DNA from: Scatosoma sp045654025
Lineage (GTDB): Bacteria > Bacillota > Clostridia > Christensenellales > Borkfalkiaceae
Assembly (NCBI GenBank): GCA_045654025.1
Contig: JAZOMO010000007.1
Coordinates: 1 to 59,902, forward strand
DNA length: 59,902 bases
Reading direction: 5' to 3'
Shown here piece after piece: positions 53,082 to 59,902 of this stretch (position 1 is its first letter; every line of letters begins with the position of its first letter). The notes beneath the pieces are model-generated. The model ran no database searches. It had not been told where the DNA came from and saw only the letters and a program-made list of their open reading frames with translations. A program made the translations under genes and the position numbers.

Positions 53082-56000
53082 ATGCAAAAAAGACGGTTTA
53101 AATGGATAGCGGCCGCCTGTTCCTTGCTTCTTGTGGCATCAACGGGTGCTGTATCGGCTTCCCAGATGTGGAATAACATTCCCGTTGCAGGTGCTTATGA
53201 GGTTACGCTTGAGAACGAAGAGCAGTTACAACCTGTGTATACTTTGGGTACGTCGCTGAAGATTCCTGCTGGCTCGATTGAAAACGTACCTGCAACCAGC
53301 TACGTGGTTCAATTCCCCAGTGGAAAAGTGTCTAATACCGCCACGATTGAGTTGACAGAGCTTGGCATCTACACGATTACATGGTATGCGATCGTAGAAG
53401 GGAAAAGCGTTTCTGCAAGCAAGACCTTTAAGGTAACTCAGGATGCTTACACCATCAAAGGTGGTGTAACGATGCAGGAGGTAACTGTAAACGAGGCTGA
53501 GGGCAAAACTGGGCTGGAAAAGCACCCTGGTAAGGAGGGGATCAAGCTCACCTTCGATCCCGAATCCACCTTCTATTACAACAAGGCGGTGGACTTGGCG
53601 AACCTCGACGGTTCTTTTGCGCACGTATATCCTTTCTTTGGGATGACGGATCTCATCGGGAACTTGGAGAGATATGCAGAACCTGGCTTGACTTCAACGG
53701 ATAAGAAGAGAATTGCCGCTACATTCGAATATACGGATGAGGCAAGAAACTATATCATCACGTTGACGGACTGCTACGATGCTTCCAACACGGTAACCAT
53801 CGATTTGGAATGGATGGAGGGTAAAACTCGTTGGAACTTCAGCGCAAATCCTGCAGGGCAAGCGGCGCATGGTCTTCGTGGGCCTGTCACTAAGGACAAA
53901 ATCTCCCAAAGCTCGATTAAGATCGATGATAGTGACAACTATTACAGAGTCGACATGGCTCCCAGCGAAGGACATATCAATGCGAACATCGTTGATGCGC
54001 ACACGGTTACGTCTGACAATGGTTTTAAAGATCAGGTTTGCGGTGGTTTCGAGCTGCGCTATGACGTTGAAACGAACTGCGTGTATATCACGTATACGAA
54101 GGCAACGGTTTCGGCTGCTTACTCGGACGAAGAAAACCCGGATAAACTGGTATATACGCCGAAGTATACGCGTGAAGAAAAGGTAATTGCCGATCTTGAC
54201 AACGAATCGATTTATCCGAAGGGCAAGTTCAAGGGCTTCACCACGGGCGAAGTATACATCAGCTTCACCGCAAAGACCTTCACGGGTAATGAGGCGAACA
54301 TGGAAATTGCTTCCATTGGCGGCGTATCCGGCAGTGAAATGCTTAAGGCGGAAGAGGATGACAAAGAACCCGTAATTTACTTGACGAACGAAGATATGCT
54401 CAAGATGAACAAGATCGCGCTGAACGAGGAAATTACCATTCCCGACGCAACTGCGCTGGACTTGAATCTTCCTTATGGTACGATTGCGGACGTTGCGGTG
54501 TATCATTTGTATGACCCGAGTAAGACGAACGTTCGTGAACCCTTGACGGCTGACAACAAATTCAAGCCGACGAAGACGGGTGCCTACACTGTTATTTATA
54601 CGGCAACGGATAGAAACGGCAACGTGGGTGAGTACCCTGTGACTCTGCAGTGTTTGAAAGGTAGTAACGATAAGGCTGTCGATATGACGGTGGCTGAGAA
54701 GATGCAGGTTGAGGCAGGTAGCTATTTTGAAATTCCTGCTCCTACGCTTAATGGTCTGTATAAAGACCTTTCCGCTGTGAAGGTTTCCGTAATTGATGAA
54801 AACGGCAATCCTGTAGAGGTTAAGGACAATAAGGTATTCTTGGGCGGTGTTATGGATTATACCATCACCTACACCTACGAAACCCCTTACAAGACCTATA
54901 CCGCTAGTACCGTAGTGACGGCAGAGTCTTCTAACAACGTAGTATTGGAAGCTCCCGTATTGCCTGAATACTTTATCAAGGGCGCAACCTATTCGTTGGA
55001 CGATGCGATTGCGTACACGTTCACGGCGAAGGGCGCTGCTAATAAGGCGGATGCGAACGTAAGCATCATTGCAATCCAAGAAAACGGTCAACCGACGGAA
55101 ACCCCTGTTAATATCAAGGCGTTTACTATTCCCGCTTGCAAGACGCTGAAGCTTAAATATGCATATGGCGAAGCAGTAGAATATTCGGAAGAAATTGAGG
55201 TTTTGGACGTTGGTTATGACAGTGCTGACGGCAAGATTTCGATGATCGACTACTTCCATGATGAAAAAGGCGTATTTGAGAAAAATCCTACGGCGATGAG
55301 ATACCTCACGGACGGTAAGGCTGAGACCAAGACCGCTACGCTGAAGTATATCAACGTACTCTCCTTGCCGAAATTCAAGCTGGACTTCCAGGTGGAGAGC
55401 GGCTCGGGTGACGAGAAGTACAACGTGCCTGGCGCGGTAGTTGTGACGTTGATTGACTACTACGATAGAAACAATAAAGTACAGCTTCGCTTTACGCAGA
55501 ACGGTGAAAAGGCGAAGGTTGAGCTGGATGGACAGCTGATGGGTAACACGACCACGAACTTCATTGACGCGAAGACGATGATTTCCTATTCGAACGGCGC
55601 GTTCACGGTCAGTGGTTTAAAATGTCCTTGGAGCGGTAGCTTCACCAGCGCGAAAATTTTGCTCCACGTAGAGCTTCAAGGTCTCACTGGACGGACGTCT
55701 TTGAAGATCACTGGTCTTTCCGGTAAGACGTTCGCGACGGGTAGACATGAAAAAGCGACCCCTGACGTTTACGTTTCGGAATCGAACATCGGTTACCATC
55801 AAGTTGGCGACGTAATCACCATCGCGAAAGCAGACGTCAGCGATATTCTTTCGCCTTACGTTGAAAGCGGGTTGAGCGTAAAAGTGCTTGCTCCCGATGG
55901 TTCGGTTGTAACGTCCCTTGACGGGGTGCGTTTGGATGGCACTTGTTCTGCAAGCAGAGTATATCAGGTTAAACTGCAACAAGTTGGCGCTTACAGCATT

Positions 56001-56354
56001 CAGTATACTTACAAGAACCAAAAGAATTTGGAGAACAGATACATCGGTGGTCCTACCGTTCTCAACTCTGTTGCTCCTACGTTGATGGTAGAGGGTGTGA
56101 CCGATGGCCAGCAGATCAAGGCGTCTGTGGGTGATACCATCAAGACGGCGCCTTACAGTGTGTCCGACGACGACACCGAACTGAAGGAAGTTAAGCATTG
56201 GTGTTCCGTAATCTATCCTTCCGGCGTATTGAAGTTGGTTAACAGCGGTGCTTCTTTCGAGGCAAAAGAAAAAGGTCTTTACACGGTATTGTATGTTGCT
56301 TATGACGAAACGGGTAACACTTCGATGTTTGCTTATACCGTGAAGGTATCCTAA
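53082..56354 (+). CDS. Large secreted multidomain protein with Ig-like modules
   Basis: 1090 residues from the ATG at 53082 (AAGGAG 13 bases upstream). A Sec signal peptide ends around VSASQ (about residue 26); no lipobox, LPxTG or membrane anchor is present, so it may be freely secreted or held by other proteins. Several beta-sandwich-like modules of about 90-110 residues are visible, with phrases such as TGAYTVIYTATDRNGNVGEYPV (about 498-519) and KGLYTVLYVAYDETGNTSMFAYTV at the end, typical of bacterial Ig-like folds. Two larger domains (about 125-400 and 720-890) share a WNFS/DYYD-type beta pattern and may bind carbohydrate. Not recognised as an enzyme. Confidence 0.82.
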   Translation: MQKRRFKWIAAACSLLLVASTGAVSASQMWNNIPVAGAYEVTLENEEQLQPVYTLGTSLKIPAGSIENVPATSYVVQFPSGKVSNTATIELTELGIYTITWYAIVEGKSVSASKTFKVTQDAYTIKGGVTMQEVTVNEAEGKTGLEKHPGKEGIKLTFDPESTFYYNKAVDLANLDGSFAHVYPFFGMTDLIGNLERYAEPGLTSTDKKRIAATFEYTDEARNYIITLTDCYDASNTVTIDLEWMEGKTRWNFSANPAGQAAHGLRGPVTKDKISQSSIKIDDSDNYYRVDMAPSEGHINANIVDAHTVTSDNGFKDQVCGGFELRYDVETNCVYITYTKATVSAAYSDEENPDKLVYTPKYTREEKVIADLDNESIYPKGKFKGFTTGEVYISFTAKTFTGNEANMEIASIGGVSGSEMLKAEEDDKEPVIYLTNEDMLKMNKIALNEEITIPDATALDLNLPYGTIADVAVYHLYDPSKTNVREPLTADNKFKPTKTGAYTVIYTATDRNGNVGEYPVTLQCLKGSNDKAVDMTVAEKMQVEAGSYFEIPAPTLNGLYKDLSAVKVSVIDENGNPVEVKDNKVFLGGVMDYTITYTYETPYKTYTASTVVTAESSNNVVLEAPVLPEYFIKGATYSLDDAIAYTFTAKGAANKADANVSIIAIQENGQPTETPVNIKAFTIPACKTLKLKYAYGEAVEYSEEIEVLDVGYDSADGKISMIDYFHDEKGVFEKNPTAMRYLTDGKAETKTATLKYINVLSLPKFKLDFQVESGSGDEKYNVPGAVVVTLIDYYDRNNKVQLRFTQNGEKAKVELDGQLMGNTTTNFIDAKTMISYSNGAFTVSGLKCPWSGSFTSAKILLHVELQGLTGRTSLKITGLSGKTFATGRHEKATPDVYVSESNIGYHQVGDVITIAKADVSDILSPYVESGLSVKVLAPDGSVVTSLDGVRLDGTCSASRVYQVKLQQVGAYSIQYTYKNQKNLENRYIGGPTVLNSVAPTLMVEGVTDGQQIKASVGDTIKTAPYSVSDDDTELKEVKHWCSVIYPSGVLKLVNSGASFEAKEKGLYTVLYVAYDETGNTSMFAYTVKVS

Positions 56355-56367
56355 GGAGGTTGACAAC

Positions 56368-58479
56368 GTGAATAAGAAATTAAAAGTAACAGCATTAACG
56401 CTGGGCGTATTGACGTTGGCAACGACGGGGCTTGCGGGGTGCAAGCCTAAGGACGACGATTCCTCCAGCAAATCTACGGTATATAAGGGTACGCACGTGT
56501 ATACCGCGCCTGATACGAACGATTACCTGGTGAAAAACGGTAGAACGGACTACACCTTGATTATCCCCGCAGAAAGCAGCTCGACGGTGCGTATTGCAAG
56601 AACGGAATTTGCAGACCTTTTCAAGGATGCAACGGATATCGTTATCAACGTAAAAACGGACGATGAAATTGCGAATCCTTCCACGGGTAAATACATTTCC
56701 TTGGGCAGAACGAAGCTTTTGGAACAAGCTGGTATCGAGATTGATAACAAAAAGCTGGAAAGCGACGGTCACAGAATCGTAACGAAGGACGACGATATCT
56801 ATCTTTGCGGCGGTGCTGACGAAGGTACGGTATTCTCGGTATACACCTTCATGAACATCACCTTCAACTACGAAACGTACTACTTCGATTGCATGGAAAT
56901 CGAGCATACGTCCGAAAAGAAGCTGAAGGCTTATGACGTGACGGATATCCCCGACTTCAAATTGAGAATGCATAGTAGCGACGTAACGATGTACGAATCC
57001 ACGGATTACGACGAAAACATGTTTGCGTGGCGTTTGAAATACTATGGCAAAGAGGGTACGCGTGGTTACTACTGGACGCCGATCCACGAAATTTGGTGGA
57101 ACATGTCCGAAGGCGGTAAGGGTGCAAGTACGAACATAAACCGTTGGTTCCCCGAATACATTTACAACGATATCGACCAGAAGACAAGGGAAATCCCTAA
57201 CCTTGAAACGGAAGACCCGAACGACACGAAAGAACATTACGTTTACTATCCTGAATGGTACTCCACGATGGGTGGCGAGCAGGTTTGCTTCTCCGCACAC
57301 GGCGACCCCGTGGCGTACGAAGCGATGGTAAACGAGGCGTTCGAAAAGGTTAAGGCACAGCTTGCATACTACACGCCTGACAGATACCCCCGCTACAAAG
57401 TATATTCCATGACGCACATGGACAACACGAACTACTGCAGATGCTGGAAGTGTAGAGAGCTTTCCGAATACTACAACAACTCGCAGGGGGCGGTTCAGGT
57501 ACTGTTCATGAACGACCTTGCAGCAAAGGTAGACGAATGGATGGAGTACGGCAAGAGTATCGGTGCGGATTGGTACAGAGAAGACTTCCACCTGTTGTTC
57601 TTCGCGTACAACCACAACTTCATCGCTCCTGCGAAATACAACGCAAAGACGAAGCAGTACGAACCGATTGATGAAAAGGTAAAGGTAAGCGACAGACTTA
57701 TCGCATGGTTCTGTCGTGAGGCGGACGGTCAGAAGGCATTCGATTCGGATGAAAACGAAGACTGTTTGAACCAGCTTGATGGTTGGAGCGCATGCGCAAA
57801 CAACATCTACTACTGGGACTATCGTACGAACTTCAAGAACTACATCTTCCCTATCGACAGCTTCCAGTGGGCAACCCCTGAGATGTACGCATACTTCTGC
57901 AACAAGAGTGACAGATACTGGTTCACCCAGCTGCAGGACGGCAACACAGGCCCTAACACGGCATGGCACAACCTGAAGGCGTACCTCGAAGCGAAGCTTG
58001 CTTGGGATACCTCGCTGGATATGGACGAGTTGATTAACAACTGGTTCAAGGCGATGTTCAAGGATGCGGCGCCTGCGATGTTGAAAGTATTCTATTCTGT
58101 ACGTGCATATCAGCAATACCTTCTTGCAGGTAACCTTGAATTAGGCTTGCAGGCAGACGGTTCGGTGTCCATTGACAGACCTGAATACTGGCCTATCGGC
58201 GTTGTACAGGGCTGGCTGGATGGTATGGATGCGGCGAAGGAAGACGTAGCGCGTTACGCGGTTACCAATCCTGAACTGTACGACAAGGTTTGCGGACATA
58301 TCGAAACCGAAGCGATAAGCAACCTGTACATCATCTTGGATATGCATGGTTACAGTATTTCCGCAAAACAGAGACAGGAATACATCGACCGACTTTGGTA
58401 CGATATAGACTGGTTACATCTCGAAAACCTGTGTTTAAGATCGAAACAGATGTTCACGGGTTGGCTGAGTGGATTATAA
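56368..58479 (+). CDS. DUF4838-domain lipoprotein, GH67-like N-terminal fold
   Basis: 703 residues, GTG start at 56368 with AAGGAGGT 7 bases upstream. Lipobox LAGC, Cys25. Residues about 40-180 resemble the small N-terminal domain of alpha-glucuronidases and related glycosidases (YTLIIPAESSSTVRIARTEFADLF). Residues about 190-620 match the DUF4838 barrel-like region with many Trp/Tyr, a CRCWKCRELSEYY motif (about 358) and conserved acidic positions. Probably a surface glycoside hydrolase or glycan-binding protein whose product feeds the importer. The activity is inferred from position and family only. Confidence 0.87.
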   Translation: MNKKLKVTALTLGVLTLATTGLAGCKPKDDDSSSKSTVYKGTHVYTAPDTNDYLVKNGRTDYTLIIPAESSSTVRIARTEFADLFKDATDIVINVKTDDEIANPSTGKYISLGRTKLLEQAGIEIDNKKLESDGHRIVTKDDDIYLCGGADEGTVFSVYTFMNITFNYETYYFDCMEIEHTSEKKLKAYDVTDIPDFKLRMHSSDVTMYESTDYDENMFAWRLKYYGKEGTRGYYWTPIHEIWWNMSEGGKGASTNINRWFPEYIYNDIDQKTREIPNLETEDPNDTKEHYVYYPEWYSTMGGEQVCFSAHGDPVAYEAMVNEAFEKVKAQLAYYTPDRYPRYKVYSMTHMDNTNYCRCWKCRELSEYYNNSQGAVQVLFMNDLAAKVDEWMEYGKSIGADWYREDFHLLFFAYNHNFIAPAKYNAKTKQYEPIDEKVKVSDRLIAWFCREADGQKAFDSDENEDCLNQLDGWSACANNIYYWDYRTNFKNYIFPIDSFQWATPEMYAYFCNKSDRYWFTQLQDGNTGPNTAWHNLKAYLEAKLAWDTSLDMDELINNWFKAMFKDAAPAMLKVFYSVRAYQQYLLAGNLELGLQADGSVSIDRPEYWPIGVVQGWLDGMDAAKEDVARYAVTNPELYDKVCGHIETEAISNLYIILDMHGYSISAKQRQEYIDRLWYDIDWLHLENLCLRSKQMFTGWLSGL

Positions 58480-58489
58480 GGAGGAATGA

Positions 58490-59902
58490 ATGAAGAACAA
58501 AAAACTAATTGTATTAGCAAGTGTCTTCCTCATGGCAACGACTGCGCTGGCGGCGACTGGGTGTAAGAAACCCGAACCCGACTCCAGCACCCCTGATGCT
58601 CCCGAATATACGATGAATATCCAGGACGAGAGCATGTCGATGATCTTGGGAGACAAGAAGACCTTGGAGGTCGATTACGATCAGCAAGATGGTGCGGTAC
58701 TCGCCTTCTCCTCGTCTGACCCTTCCGTGGCAACGGTAGGCGAGAACGGCGAAGTTGAGGCATTGAGACCTGGTAAGGCAATCATCACCGCAACGTACGG
58801 CGATTTGACCGACAGCTGCACGGTAGAGGTAACGCTGGGCGACCAGTTGCCTAATTTGCAGATGCCCACCGTCAGCGAAGAAATCACTACGTATAAGAAC
58901 CAAGAATGGGAATTGTCCGGTAACATTCTGTTCAACGGCAAGACGTTCGATGACGTAGAACTTACGTATGCAGTCAGTGATGAAACGGTAGGTAAGGTAG
59001 AAAACGGCGTATTCAAGCCCTTGGCATATGGTACGACGACGGTAACGGTAACTGCTTCTTGGCGTGGTATCACGGAAGGCATGATGACGAAGACAATCAC
59101 GATTCACGTTGGGGCTGAAGTAGTCTTGTCTGTCAATGGTGGTATCTCTGAAATCAACCTTGCAACGGAAGCGGTCGAAGGCAATGACGAATACGTTGTA
59201 GTAACCCCGTTTGAAATCGAGGCAAGCTGTGACGGTGTGCCTTTCGACGTTACTGCAGAGCTGACAAGCGGTGAACAATACGTTGATTTTAGCTACTCGA
59301 ATAAAAGCGGTCAGGTAAGCGGTAAGGGCTTTGCAGGCGAGGCAACAATCACCCTCACCTACACGATAAACGAAGAAACCAAAACGCAGGTCATTCCCGT
59401 ACACGTAACGCAGACTGTTTACAAATACGAAGAAGTGGTAGAAAACTTCTCCGCAATCCACGGCGAAGTGGCGGCGGGTAAATCCTTGCGTAGCATCCTT
59501 GGCGCAGACATCGTTAAGGCTGAGGACGCAGAAGGCAACCTCTTGACGGTAGTTGACAACAAGATCTACGGCATTGAAGACAACGTTGAAAGCAGCGAGA
59601 AGGCGAAAGGTATTGATACGACCATTACCATCTATTCGTCAAGACGTGGCTATGAGATTCAATTGAAAGGCTATTCCGGCGTCTTCGCGGAAGCAGAAGA
59701 CTTCGAAGTGTTCAATATCAACGCATCTTACTCGGGTGGCGTGTACTCAGCGATTGACGAAAGCAAGCCTATGGGTGTATGGGACGGCTACTACGTTCTT
59801 TTGAACAACATCGACGCGACGGGTTATGAACACAACGCAAATGGCGGCAACCTTCAGGGCATTAGTCAGTCTAAAGAATACCCTTGCGGCTTGCGTGGTA
59901 CG
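58490..59902 (+). CDS. Lipoprotein with Ig-like (Big_2-type) domains, 3' partial
   Basis: 471 codons are visible and the frame stays open to the right edge. AAGGAGG lies 5 bases before the ATG at 58490; the overlapping ATG at 58486 is in another frame. Lipobox ATGC at Cys25 follows a 20-residue hydrophobic core. Two Big_2-like modules follow: residues about 37-115, with AFSSSDPSVATVGENGEVEALRPGKAIITATYG, and about 120-205, with VSDETVGKVENGVFKPLAYGTTTVTVTA; a third beta-rich segment comes next. At about 395 AEDFEVFNINASYSGGV begins, possibly a carbohydrate-binding or catalytic domain. Fourth gene of the surface set behind the importer. Confidence 0.88.
   Translation, partial: MKNKKLIVLASVFLMATTALAATGCKKPEPDSSTPDAPEYTMNIQDESMSMILGDKKTLEVDYDQQDGAVLAFSSSDPSVATVGENGEVEALRPGKAIITATYGDLTDSCTVEVTLGDQLPNLQMPTVSEEITTYKNQEWELSGNILFNGKTFDDVELTYAVSDETVGKVENGVFKPLAYGTTTVTVTASWRGITEGMMTKTITIHVGAEVVLSVNGGISEINLATEAVEGNDEYVVVTPFEIEASCDGVPFDVTAELTSGEQYVDFSYSNKSGQVSGKGFAGEATITLTYTINEETKTQVIPVHVTQTVYKYEEVVENFSAIHGEVAAGKSLRSILGADIVKAEDAEGNLLTVVDNKIYGIEDNVESSEKAKGIDTTITIYSSRRGYEIQLKGYSGVFAEAEDFEVFNINASYSGGVYSAIDESKPMGVWDGYYVLLNNIDATGYEHNANGGNLQGISQSKEYPCGLRGT

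Noticed and set aside
53694..55259. 521-codon open frame on the minus strand inside the large secreted protein gene
   Set aside because: No ribosome site or promoter, composition rich in Arg/Val/Ile as expected from the antisense of a Thr/Asp/Lys-rich protein; the plus-strand frame has a signal peptide and domain structure.
56395..58116. 573-codon open frame opposite the DUF4838 gene
   Set aside because: Same antisense artefact; the opposite strand matches a known family over its whole length.

Overview
The window looks like chromosome from a strictly anaerobic Firmicute of the class Clostridia, probably an uncultured gut lineage near the Christensenellales. The evidence is a desulfoferrodoxin and a flavodoxin-reductase/rubredoxin protein, a PepF/DegV/UPF0210 housekeeping set, a B. 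subtilis-like ywlC-ywlE-rpiB-upp order, CCA-encoding tRNA genes, TTGACA-17-TATAAT promoters, and Ser/Thr/Gly-rich lipoproteins. The taxonomic placement is inference.

Layout. 1-6.4 kb: end of a surface protein with an InlB-type repeat, a palindromic intergenic repeat, an M6-type secreted metalloprotease lipoprotein and an orphan sugar-binding lipoprotein, the last two with nearly the same 5' end. 6.5-12.6 kb: M20 peptidase, a TrkA/TrkH potassium uptake pair with a tiny lipoprotein gene between them, nitroreductase, superoxide reductase and Hrb. 12.7-17.9 kb: rpsU and four poorly known genes, including an SGNH-hydrolase lipoprotein. 18-18.9 kb: four tRNA genes on the minus strand followed by a decayed duplication of the tRNA-Leu 3' end. 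19.1-26.6 kb: a ten-gene histidine operon (TrpR-like regulator, hisZGDCBHAF, hisIE) without a histidinol-phosphatase. 26.7-31.3 kb: DUF1508 protein, a divergent XRE regulator/membrane protein pair, tRNA-Ser, and a DnaD-like gene between two copies of a MITE-like element. 31.3-43.8 kb: housekeeping genes (signal peptidase, DegV, ACT/UPF0210, PepF, DnaB, threonylcarbamoyl-AMP synthase, arginine phosphatase, RpiB, Upp, peptidase E). 43.8-48.6 kb: tRNA-Leu(CAG), a small barstar cassette bracketed by 35-bp direct repeats, an MBL-GDPD fusion, an MBL hydrolase and an SGNH hydrolase. 49-59.9 kb: an ABC sugar importer (binding protein and two permeases) followed by a large secreted protein, a DUF4838 lipoprotein and a lipoprotein with Ig-like repeats that runs off the window. 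This last block reads as a glycan capture and uptake locus.

The most unusual signal is at the tRNA genes. At tRNA-Ser(GGA) and tRNA-Leu(CAG) the terminator sits at the centre of a long quasi-palindrome whose far arm is a reverse-complement copy of the tRNA 3' end. A decayed version lies at tRNA-Leu(TAA), with further 3'-end copies in direct orientation nearby and a related orphan element at 27.2 kb. One such repeat pair brackets the barstar cassette. Template-switch mutagenesis at terminators or a small mobile element targeting tRNA 3' ends would both fit.
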